This document shows positions 1 to 9,640 of a DNA stretch of 19,893 bases, one piece after another. The stretch comes from Funneliformis mosseae. Lineage: Eukaryota > Glomeromycota > Glomeromycetes > Glomerales > Glomeraceae. The notes below the pieces were generated by a model that saw only the letters and a program-made list of their open reading frames with translations, did no database searches and was not told the origin of the DNA. The DNA is taken from NCBI GenBank assembly GCA_910592005.1, contig CAJVPP010001449.1:1-19893 (forward strand). The letters run 5' to 3'. Position 1 is the first letter of the stretch; every line of letters begins with the position of its first letter. Position numbers and translations under genes: made by a program.

Positions 1-66
1 CTCATCATAGATTACTAAAATATTTTATATATACTTAATCCTAAAATTGAATTAAAAAATTATTTT

Positions 67-240
67 AAATGACCTAATGACTTCAAATAATATAAATGAT
101 CTTCAAATAACAATGTCACGTAAAGTCATTTGTCATTTGTAAAATGACTTATTTTAAATGACCAAAATGATGTGGTCATTCAAAAGTCATTCGAGGGTCA
201 TTTTAAAATGGTCAAATGACCTTGGTCATTTGCCATCACT
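67..240. repeat. Cluster of ATGACC/GGTCAT inverted motifs
   Basis: Within about 170 bases the motif aaatgacc or its complement ggtcattt recurs many times in both orientations. The clearest case is a perfect inverted pair at 213-221 and 224-232 (caaatgacc, 2-base spacer, ggtcatttg). The right side ends in ttgccatcact, and reading leftward gives agtgatggcaaatgacc, which resembles a hAT-type terminus. No matching left terminus or target duplication could be found. It is best read as a decayed miniature transposon rich in subterminal motifs; the family assignment is inference. Confidence 0.45.
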
Positions 241-1317
241 GACTAATAGTATATATAAAACTTTTATTATAAGACTAGTATAATATAAAATGGTATGATC
301 TTTCATAATAGGTACAGTAAATTTATTATAGTTTGTAATATTTTAAAATTAAAAATTTTAACTGATTATTGATTATATTTTTTTATTTTAATAAAAAAAT
401 AATGATCATTAGACAAATGCATTATATTAAAATAAATTATTGTTAACCACTAAAATATTTATAGTTAATTTGAGTAGATAAAATTTCAAAAAGAAATAGT
501 GAAATTTTATAACAATAAAAAATGAATTATATAAATGTAGATTGACATTTAAAAAAGGAATCAGTTGTTAGCAAATTTTATATTAATGTTAGATTAATTA
601 ATTAATTAATTAATTAAATTTAAATTTGTCTTGCGAAAATAATTACATACTCACCTAACTACCTATCAGATAAAGTGTATTTATATGCATAATATTTGAT
701 GCAGATTTTAATAATGTAAATATTGTCATTATGATTAAAGAATAATAATAATTAAATTTTAAGTAATAATGATAAAATAATTTCATAACTATGATAAATC
801 TTGTTATATATATTATAATAAATTATGATTTTATTATTATAATAAATAATTATTAAATAGAATGATATAAATTTTTTATCATAATTAAATAAAATCAAAT
901 AATTTATTATAAATGTGAAAAATTGAATATATATAAGTAAAAATGAGGATATAATCATATGATCTTTATTTTTTTTTTATTATTTAAAAATTAAAAAAAA
1001 ATTAAAAAACACTATTCTCAATTACAGTTTATATTAAATCATATCTAAAGGATTAGGTAAAGAATTTGTAAATAGATTGGTAAGATATATGGTTGAACTT
1101 AAAATTTTTAAAAATTCTTATTATGGGTTTTACAAAAAGTAATATTTTCCATTTTTATAAAATTAATAAGTTAATAATTATGCAGTAATTTGTAATAAAT
1201 GCATTTTTGATACTGAAGATATACATGTATATATAAATAACTTAAAATATAATGATAATAATTAATAAAATTAAAATAAAAAATATTAATTTATCTATAA
1301 AAGTTTCTGGCTTTTAG
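241..1317. other. AT-rich spacer without a gene
   Basis: No coding signal was found on either strand. A simple (ATTA)n run occupies about 593-618. At 274-299 the string actagtataata followed by tggtatgat recurs in shortened form at 7921-7941. A 68-codon minus-strand open frame at 752-958 is almost entirely Ile, Tyr, Asn, Phe and Leu, as expected from AT-rich DNA read by chance, and was not accepted. Confidence 0.6.
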
Positions 1318-1691
1318 AATGATATTAAATTTTTTCTAGCTATACCATATATCTCATTTACTAGAAAAGTTTATATAAGATATGAAGAGCAAGAAAGTAA
1401 TTGTAAATTTAGTGTTAATTTAATTAAATATAATAATATTAACTTTAGAAATAAAGAAAAATTAATTTTAAAATGCAAGTAGTATATAATGCTAGACTAA
1501 ATTCATATTTTAGAAGGTTTCCTCTAAAGTTAAATATTGAAAAATTAGTATTTATTATAGGATTTTTTGATCTTAATAATAATGAATCTCATTTTATTGA
1601 TGTAAAAAAAATTGACTTAATAGATGAATTTACAAGTAATAATCAAATTATTACTTCACAATCTTCCTTCTTTAGAAAAATAAAGATGTAA
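1318..1691 (+). pseudogene. Decayed coding fragment in two frames, function unknown
   Basis: Two open stretches abut. The first (1318-1482) has no ATG after its upstream stop and reads through residues such as FTRKVYIRYEEQE and KFSVNLIKYNN, ending at a TAG at 1480. The second (1473-1691, 72 codons from ATG) contains FIIGFFDLNNN, then IDVKKIDLIDEF, and ends QSSFFRKIKM. Both compositions look like protein rather than random AT-rich DNA, and a single frame change near 1465-1473 would join them. The alternating hydrophobic and charged pattern ending in a DLIDEF-like strand could be a small OB-fold accessory protein of a transposon, but that is a guess. It lies 1.7 kb upstream of the Helitron-type relic on the same strand and may have belonged to the same element. 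Confidence 0.35.
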
Positions 1692-2200
1692 TTATAAAAA
1701 AAGAACAAATTTCAAATAAGAATAATAATATAGTTAAACTCATTAATAAAATTAGAATAAAATTAATAAAGAGGATAATAAAAATAAGAATAAAAATAAT
1801 GAAGAATCTAAACTAAAGATGGTGTTGCAACATTGTGATGCTTATTTGTCACCTGTTGCAACTTAAATTTTAATAATGTTGCAATTCGTTGCAACATTGT
1901 GATGCCTATTTGTCACCTGTTGCAACTAATTGAGGTGCCATCCTTAATCTAAACAAATAATGAGAAATTAATGAATTAAAAAATTATGAGAATAAAAGAA
2001 AATGAAATTGATGGATTTATTAAACTAATACATTAAAGGAGATAGAAATAATACTTATAAAAAAAATAGTGAAAAAGTTAATAAAGATCAAATGAATGAT
2101 ATTAAAGAAGAATATAATGAAAAAGAAGAAAAAATAATTAATTCAAAAAGAAAAATAAAAACTAAAAAGATGAATTGATAGAAATAAAAATAATTAATTT
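1692..2200 (+). other. Lys/Asn/Glu-rich low-complexity remnant, split by an insertion
   Basis: This follows the fragment at 1318-1691. Reading on the plus strand gives Lys-, Asn- and Glu-rich stretches, for example NKNKNNEES just before the insertion at 1814, and about 2060-2178 (MNDIKEEYNEKEEKI, then lysine-rich to a TGA). The 133-bp miniature element at 1814-1946 interrupts it. It may be the disordered tail of the upstream fragment, but AT-rich DNA produces such compositions easily. Confidence 0.2.
1814..1946. mobile_element. hAT-type miniature inverted-repeat element (133 bp)
   Basis: The ends are taaagatgg (1814-1822) and ccatcctta (1938-1946), inverted repeats matching at 8 of 9 positions. 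The element is flanked on both sides by atctaaac (1806-1813 and 1947-1954), an exact 8-bp target duplication and the hallmark length for hAT elements. Inside are two 40-bp direct copies (1824-1863 and 1888-1927) differing at one base. Each begins with the self-complementary gttgcaac and repeats it near the end, with an inner gtga/tcac pair. There is no coding capacity. It would have been moved by a transposase supplied elsewhere. Confidence 0.75.
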
Positions 2201-2414
2201 CATATTAGTAGTTTTTTTTAATAATATTATTTTTTAATATAGCTTTATTATGAATTATTTTATTTTTATAGTTATATATATTTTTTATTATTAATAATAA
2301 AAGAAATAATTAAAAATATTTTACTCAAAATGTAAATCATTATCAAATAACAAAATTAAAATTTTTCAAATTAAAAATAAAAATAATTATTTTATATTAA
2401 TACATTATTATTTA
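2201..2414. other. AT-rich spacer
   Basis: Homopolymer-rich AT sequence with no open frame or structure beyond short runs. It leads into the tandem repeats that follow. Confidence 0.5.
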
Positions 2415-2760
2415 TTAAATCCTAAAAAGAAAATAATTTGTTCTATTATTTTCAAATAAATATAATCATTCTATACTAATGCATCTTCATAAATTATTTA
2501 TTAAATCCTAAAAAGAAAATAATTTTTCCTATTATTTTCAAATAAAATATGATCATTCTATACTAATACATTATTATAAATTATATATTAAATCCTAAAA
2601 AGAAAGCAGTTTTTTTATTATATATTAAAATATTATCATATATTATATAATATAATCTTAAAAGAAAGTAACAAATAAAACGTCATATATTATATAATAA
2701 ATCTTAAAAAAGAAATAATTATCCTATCATTTTTCATTCAATACTAATTATCATTATATG
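2415..2760. repeat. AT-rich tandem repeat, period about 86 bp
   Basis: The string ttaaatcctaaaaagaaa starts at 2415, 2501 and 2588, giving periods of 86 and 87 bp. Between copies, tattttcaaataaa and atcattctatactaat are also repeated. Shorter degenerate copies carrying aatcttaaaagaaa follow near 2655 and 2700. Copies become less similar to the right. No reading frame is conserved through the units. Confidence 0.7.
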
Positions 2761-2885
2761 AAAATTTCTAAAATAAAAAGTGAATTTTTATTGAAATAAT
2801 ATTTATACTATCAATATAGGTGATACCAATTTTATTTCTTAAAAAAAAATTAATCTTTCAATATAATAACAAAATATAAATATAT

Positions 2886-3025
2886 TTACTCATATTAATC
2901 TTAATATTAAATCTTATATAAATAATTATATTTTTTATTAAAATAAAAAATATTATTACTTATATTAATTTTAATGTTAAATCTTAAACAAATAATTATC
3001 TTTTTATTAAAATAAAAATATATAC
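2886..3025. repeat. Two-copy tandem repeat, 70 bp
   Basis: The first copy begins ttactcatattaatctta at 2886 and the second begins ttacttatattaatttta at 2956, an exact 70-base offset. Both continue through ttaaatctta, aaataattat and tttttattaaaataaaaa. There are several mismatches, so the duplication is not recent. Confidence 0.6.
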
Positions 3026-3365
3026 ATATAATTTGAATTATAATAACTAAAATAATGAAATTTCAATTTATAAATTACATTCTCAATGATTTTAATATTG
3101 AATAAATTAATACTGAAAATGAAAATTCAATTTGAATGATGTAAAATTATGCTTAATTTAAAATTTAAATCATTTAAGAATACCAAATACTAATCAGTAA
3201 GAAGATCTTTAAAAAATTTTTTTAATTATTGGAAATTAAATAAGTAGCTTTAATTATTACAAAAAAGATTTAATAAAAGATTCTAATTCAATTTCCATCA
3301 ATATCATATTACTTTTACTTAATTCTAATATTTCTAATATATACTAAATGAATTTTAAAGGAAAA
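3026..3365. other. AT-rich spacer upstream of the Helitron relic
   Basis: No convincing coding match. The region probably contains unrecognisable 5' sequence of the Rep-helicase relic that becomes readable from about 3366. Confidence 0.4.
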
Positions 3366-4933
3366 TAATAGAATTTACCAGTTAACATTAGTATTTGCAA
3401 ATGAAGAATCAGTTAAACATATTAATAATTCAACTAAGATTACTATTTGTTCAACTTATAAAGAACCTAGATTATATAAATTATTACCAAATATTATAAA
3501 AATACCACTTAAAATTGAAAGGGTTCTAATTACTTACTAATGTTAACTTTTACTGATATATTTAAATTATTCTTTAATATAAACTCTAAATTTAAATACT
3601 TATACAAATTATCAGATACTTTAGAAAAATTCAACTTTTCTAAAAATATATGTATTTTATATTTATATTCTTGTATAATAGGAACTATTTAGAAAGTGGT
3701 TCAAATAAAAATTAGTATCATAAAATATTTAATAATGTAGTAAGATAGCTTAAAGACAATAATCTATTCTTCAAACTATATAAAAATATTATTTTACATA
3801 TAAATCAAAATATATCACAAATTACTTTTTTAATTACAAGAATCTCTAATATAATAGATGTATAAATACCTGATACATCAAATTATTCTATAAATCATTC
3901 TGAATTAATAATACCTTCATATAACTTCAATTCAGAAATATATAATAAAGAACTTAATTACAAAAAATTAATGGTAGGATTTATTAATAATTTAGATGAA
4001 AACCAACTTCCAAATTCTTATAATGATAAAAATTTAGAAGGTCTTTTATTTTTTGATCTCTTTTTAAATAGTAAAGGATTTTATAATTAAACTTTTAATT
4101 AAGAAAATAAATAAAGGTATGTAGATAGTTATCAAAAATACATTAAGCATTATTTATTATCATGAGATTCAAAATTTTATTTACATTCATATTAGCCTCA
4201 TTGGTCATATATAAATTTGAAAAAAATGTATAACTATTAAAATCATATAAGAATTTTATAACAATAAAATACAAATCAACAAAAACTTTTAACTACTGCA
4301 GATTTAATTATAACTAGTATATATAATAATAATAAACTAATTATTAATAAAAATATTATAATTACATTACTATCATTTATAAGAACAGAAAATACTTATT
4401 TTAAAGAAAAAAAATATCAGTATAAACAATAGTTAATGCTTTTTAATTACTATAAATATTTTATATAATTACAATAAATGAAAATAGTAAAAAACGTCTT
4501 AAGACTATACTTATTTTTACTAATGATAGAAATACTAATTATATTAATTGATTATTACATACTTATCTTCATTATTATTATTGCTTAGAATTAATAAGAA
4601 ATAAATTATGAAAAAATCTAAAACTTTTAGAATAGGGTAAATGTATTTATTATTGAAAAAAAGATAAATTTCAAAATCATGTATTATTCATACTCATTAA
4701 GTAATATAGTTAGAAAAATATATTGAAGAACTAATTAATTTAAATATTATAAGAGCCAATTTATCAGATCTAATACATGAACTAAAATTATATAAACTTA
4801 TAAAAAAATTTCAAATCTATCATTGAAAACTAGAAATTTGTGATAGTTTTTGTATATCTAGTAAAAGATATTCAAAAGAATTTTCTTAACTATTATCAAA
4901 AATAGCATATGTAAAACCAAATAATTATTATTA

Positions 4934-5105
4934 CAGTCAACTCTTAATATAGCGAACTCTTGATATAACGAATTTTTTGAACAAATATAATAAAAATACT
5001 CTTGTTATAGCGAATTGGCCAATCAAATCTCTTAAAATCTTCACTATAACCTTATAGCGAAGTTGAGGTCTAGGACATAGAGTTCGTTATAACAAGAGTT
5101 GACTG
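4934..5105. mobile_element. pogo/Tc1-mariner-type miniature element (172 bp)
   Basis: The left end reads cagtcaactcttaatatagc and the complement of the right end reads cagtcaactcttgttataac, an extended inverted repeat with further gcgaactct/cgaactct matches inside. A TA dinucleotide flanks each side (4932-4933 and 5106-5107), the target site of Tc1/mariner/pogo elements. CAGTC...CGTTATA-type ends are typical of pogo-like transposons. It has no coding capacity. It sits inside the Rep-helicase relic, between the stretch reading SKIAYVKPNNYYY and its continuation, so it inserted after that element was in place. Confidence 0.8.
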
Positions 5106-6108
5106 TATATTTATAGAAGAATCAAATTTAAAGATCTATGAATAATTTTTTACTATGCATCAACTCTATTATTATGGCAAGTTTATTACTATTTTATGTA
5201 TATTATATTCAGATTTTTTTGCTAATTATATCACAAAATATATTACAAAATCTGAACTTATAGGAGCATTTAATTTAGAAGAACATGATACATATCATTA
5301 ATATATTATAACTCAAAGAATAGCTTTATTAGAAATTATAATTTTATTATTTGATTATAAACTTTATCATTTATTAATAGCAGTTGATTATTTACTTTTT
5401 TACTATCTTTTCAAGATTAAAATCAATTAAATTTATTCACTTAATATTAAATAATAATGAAAATCCTTATTGGAATAATGCTATAGATAAATATCTTAAT
5501 AGATCTAAAGATGAGATTTTTGAAAATATAACTTATTCAAAATATTACCAATAATACCAAATATGTTATAGATTAATAAATTTGAATAGATAATAATATT
5601 AGATAGATCTTAATAGAAAATATATTATAAAAAGATAAAAAGATATTCTAGTAAGATTTCATCAAATTTTAATTAAACATGGTGAAGAATTCTTTTATTA
5701 ATAACTATTATTAAGATTTTTATTTTGTAATGAAAAAGAATTATTAAATAATTTTACAACTTATAAAGAACATTTTCAATATAATTTTTTAGATGAATAT
5801 AAAGAATTAATTTCTAATATAAAAAAAGAATCAACTATTCAATTTAATATTATAGTTAAAAATTATTATCAATTAATAAAACAAATCACTTTTGACATCA
5901 ATGAAAAATTATAAATAATAATTAATAAACAATTGGCTTTATAATTAATTCAATTCATATATAATAAGATATTCTTCAATAATAAGTACAGATGATTAGT
6001 ACTTTAATTATAATATATTAATTTCAAGTTGAAGTTTTGAATCTCAAGAAAAGTATCCTTATTTTTTCTTTACAGATAAAGATGGTTCTCATAATTATTT
6101 TCAAATTT

Positions 6109-6174
6109 CAATTGAGTTGTAACTTAATTACACTATAAGGAAATTTAATTGTGCCATAAGTTATAACTCAATTG
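6109..6174. repeat. 66-bp foldback element inside the helicase relic
   Basis: The left arm caattgagttgtaactta (6109-6126) is matched by the complement of the right arm, caattgagttataactta (from 6174 leftward), with one mismatch in 18. The inner arms remain partly complementary. It would fold into one long hairpin and separates the segment reading KDGSHNYFQIS from the Walker A region. A miniature element is likely. Its target duplication is unclear, although AATT-rich flanks would hide one. Confidence 0.6.
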
Positions 6175-7430
6175 CATTATTTTTTTTAATTGTGGTAATC
6201 ATCTTTACTTACAGGATTAGCTAGTACAGAAAAATCCTTTATGATAAATCTTATAACAACATATTTAACAAATACCCATAAAAATTATTTAATTATAGTA
6301 TTAACTGGTATTGTTACACAAAATATAAATAGTAAAATAATATATTCAGAATTGTTAATTAAACCTAATTCAAATAATTATATATCCTAAATAATAAATA
6401 ATCCTGAATAAAAATTAAGATTAAAAAAAAATTAATGTTATTATAATTGATAAAATTTCCATAGTTTCATTATATTTACTAGATTTTATTAGTCAAATAT
6501 TCTATAAATTATATAATAATGTATTACTATTTGATGGAATAATAGTTTTACTAATTGGAGATTTAACACAATTATCACCAGTTGGTATAACATTTATATT
6601 TAAATTAGCTACTTGATACTACTAACTTTATCTATACCTAAAAGGTATTCTGATAACTTAGAATTCTTTTAAATTTTATAAGAAATTAGATTTAATCAAA
6701 TAACTGATGAAATCTGAAAAAAATTGAATGAAAAATTAAACTCTTCAACAAATCTAAAATCTCTATTAGAAATAACTTATATAATAGGATATTATTATAT
6801 AGTTAATATGATTAATAAAAAAATAATAGATTATTTATCTATTGATGAATTTGATAATTCATTTATTTTAATAGCATAGGATTAACTTAATAAATAACTT
6901 TGGAAAACTTAAAAAAAAGTAATAAACATTTTAGAAAATATACAAATTTTTTAGATACTATTCAAATTCAAAAGAGATCCTGAGTTATGTTTCTTAATAA
7001 TACATTATATGAAAATGATATTTATAATAGTTCAATTAAAATAATAATAAAAATTCATAATAAACTATCTATTGATATGATATTTTGACAAAAAATAGCA
7101 TATATTTTGTAACAGTTAATAAAACTACTAATAGGTTTAATTATAATGGTCAATAAGCATCTAAAAATCAATTTTTAATTCAAAATACCCTTTTTTAACA
7201 GTTTACAAATCTCAAGATCTAATATTATCAGATAATACAATCTTATTAGATTCATAAATGTTCGCTTCTAGACAATTATATGTTATAATTAGTAGAACAA
7301 AATATGGAATTCTGTCAACATAATTGTATTTGACCATAATACTATTAAAATAGATAGTAAAATCTTAATAGAGTATCAACGTTTACAAGTAAAATATGAT
7401 AAACTGATATCTTCTTTTAATTAAATTTAA

Positions 7431-8910
7431 ATATGTAAAGTTATAAATAAAAAATAAATAAATAAAATACTATTACTTAAATAATAAATTAAAAAATTAT
7501 TTTATTAATCTTTAGTAATAAACTAAATTTATATCTTTTGAAATATACTTTAAGGTTAATGTTATCTTGTTTTTATAATTAAATTATTTTTAATTTTTAT
7601 ATAGTAATACTTTCTTTTTAATTTAAAATTATTTTGACAAATATACTATTAAACTTTATATTAAAAATATAAATTTTTAAGATTCTAATAATGATGCAGT
7701 ATAAACTAGAATGAATTTTCTAAATTTGTACTGTATCATATTAGTTTTATAACCAGGAAATAGGGACTATTATTAAGTCTAAAATTATCTTAACTAAAAA
7801 AATATATTGCAAAAGCCAATCAGCATTGACTTAATTTTGAGTGGATGGATATCAAAATACTTTGTGTAGATATATATAGTCTTTTACTTCATTCTGAACT
7901 AATAAAGCTTTATATATACAACTAGTATAATATGGTATAATTCAAATTTGCAAAAAATACTGATTTGAAAAATTATACTGTACTGGTCTGGTGAATCGTA
8001 CTGTATTAGTTTTCTATCTACCTACATATTTATAGCTAATTGATATATATTAAGTATTAACTAAATTTAATTTATCTTATTTATAGCTTGATTGATGTTC
8101 AATTAACATTTAATTAATATACATTAAAAATCAGCTAATATATAAAATAAAATAAAATTTAGAAGGAAATATATCAGTTATTGATATTTGTAAGATTATT
8201 ATTTAATAGCTAAATTAATTCATTAAAAGATTCAATTTAGTTTAAATTATATATTTAGAATGATAACTTTATATTATTTCAATATTAAGGTTCACAGGAT
8301 CTACAAAAAGTTTAAAATGTTTACGTCATAATATTTCTGATCAAAAGTTTTTATAAAATCATTACTAACTAATTATTTTGAATGTTTAATTAAAAAGGTA
8401 AAGTAAACTAGATAGCATTTGTTTGATGATAATAATAATGATAAATATAAGCTTTTTTTAACTTTAGTAATAATTTAATGATTAATATATTTAAATGCTT
8501 TTCTTTTTATTTTATAAATATGTAATTCTCAAATAATAATTCTAAAAAAAAAATCATATATATCATATAAAAAGATTTGCAATGTATCTAATAATAATAG
8601 TAAGTAAAAATATTTAAATGATATTTTTAATTAAAGTATAATTTAATTATTTATTTATATAATATATTTTCAAAACATTAGGTTTTAATATTTAATAAGA
8701 GATTATTAAATGTATATAATAGTTATATTAATAATTTTTATGGCTACATTGTAAAATAATGATATTTACTTTTTTTTCTCCTGACCTATAATAAATAAAT
8801 TAATTTTATTATTATTCATCATATTTTACATAAATGTTTATTTTTTTAAGAATTATTTCTTTACAAAATTGCTATTTTTTTATTTATACCTTTTTTTTAT
8901 TTAAATTTAT
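7431..8910. other. Gene-free AT-rich spacer with a partly palindromic repeat
   Basis: No coding signal on either strand. At 7921-7988 the sequence starts actagtataatatggtataatt. The complement of its end reads accagtacagtataattttt, giving weak inverted ends that suggest a small decayed element. The word cgtactgta/tgtactgtatcat recurs near 7727 and 7998. The rest is homopolymer-rich. Confidence 0.4.
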
Positions 8911-9640
8911 TTTCAATGGCTAAAAAAGTTAAAAATGCTTAAGCAGTATGTTTATAAAGATAACAAAAGTATTTCAAACCTTTTTTTACTAGTAAAAATA
9001 ATCTATAAAAACAATTATCTAAAGCTATTTATTCTTGTTACAGATGAACCTAAAATGTTAATTAAATGAAAAATATATGAAAATTGAAGAACAACAAAAA
9101 ATGAAAAAAATAATTAAAATCATGTGCAATAATAATTGATAAAATAACTAGCAAAACCTTTTAACTTTTATAAATGGCAAGTTTATGATGATACTTGTAA
9201 AAGAGGTAATATGATTCTAATGTTTCAAAAGCAGCTATAATAAATATTGAAGTTTATATCATTTTTGAATTGCAAATTTCTAATATACTATTTTAAATCA
9301 TTTGTTAAAAATATAGTAAAAAAGTCTTTTTGAAATATTAAAAAGGAAATATATTTCATTTTGGTTCTTTTTCTTAGATTCTCATTCTAGATAAATCACT
9401 TTCTAAATGGTAAATAAATTGGATGTTAGAATGTAAAGTTTATTTAAAAACATTAATTCACTATAGTTCTTTTTTAGGTTTGAATGTTATCTGAATGTGA
9501 TGTTCACCTTTTAAAATGGAAGTAATCTGATATTTATTTTTTATTTAGAGGTGTTACTAATATTCTTACATATTTTTTATTTTCTTTAAGATCTTGCCCT
9601 GAAAGTCAATTCTTATTTTCATGATGGTAAGCTTTTTAAA
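8911..9640 (+). other. Possible decayed intron-bearing gene, unassigned
   Basis: Several short protein-like pieces lie next to splice-like signals on the plus strand. LAKPFNFYKWQVYDDTCKR ends at a gtaatatg donor-like site near 9206. DLALKVNSYFHDG lies between a tttctttaag acceptor and a gtaagc donor near 9592-9630. Acceptor-like cttgttacag occurs near 9055. There is no continuous frame, no recognised family and many stops, so this may be chance. It is recorded only because these pieces are less AT-biased in composition than the surrounding DNA. Confidence 0.15.

Larger units (their letters stand above)
3366..7430 (+). pseudogene. Helitron-like Rep / PIF1 DNA helicase, heavily mutated relic
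   Basis: In intact relatives one long protein nicks DNA with a HUH Rep domain and unwinds it with a PIF1-type helicase during rolling-circle transposition. Pieces appear here in the expected order across all three plus frames. An N-terminal region reads VFANEESVKHINNS, then PRLYKLLPNIIKIP (about 3390-3510). LEGLLFFDLFLNSKGFYN follows near 4034-4089. A His-Thr-His of HUH type lies at 4689-4697, immediately before a stop, with EKYIEELINLNIIRANL after it. SELIGAFNLEEHDTYH is near 5250-5300. ENPYWNNAIDKYLN and IFENITYSKYY are near 5460-5550. The helicase Walker A is degenerate at 6214-6237 (GLASTEKS, two glycines lost). Walker B and later motifs read IIDKISIVS and IGDLTQLSPVG (about 6445-6580). 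The C-terminal helicase pieces are VMFLNN, MFASRQLYVIISRTK and DSKILIEYQRLQ (about 6985-7390). Dozens of stops and frame changes make it non-functional. Two short elements interrupt it (4934-5105 and 6109-6174). Helitron termini (a 3' hairpin and CTRR) were not found. Confidence 0.85.

Noticed and set aside
752..958. 68-codon minus-strand open frame.
   Set aside because: Composition is Ile/Tyr/Asn/Phe/Leu with no motif, typical of chance frames in AT-rich DNA.
1824..1927. Two 40-bp repeats considered as a minimal CRISPR-like array.
   Set aside because: Only two copies, one short spacer, a eukaryotic context and clear transposon ends with an 8-bp target duplication around them.
3366..7430. 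In-frame TAA/TAG at Gln positions could mean a reassigned genetic code (ciliate type).
   Set aside because: TGA stops at Arg and Trp positions and many frameshifts also occur, active-site glycines are lost, and the kinase and Crinkler 5' parts read normally with standard stops. Decay explains all of it.
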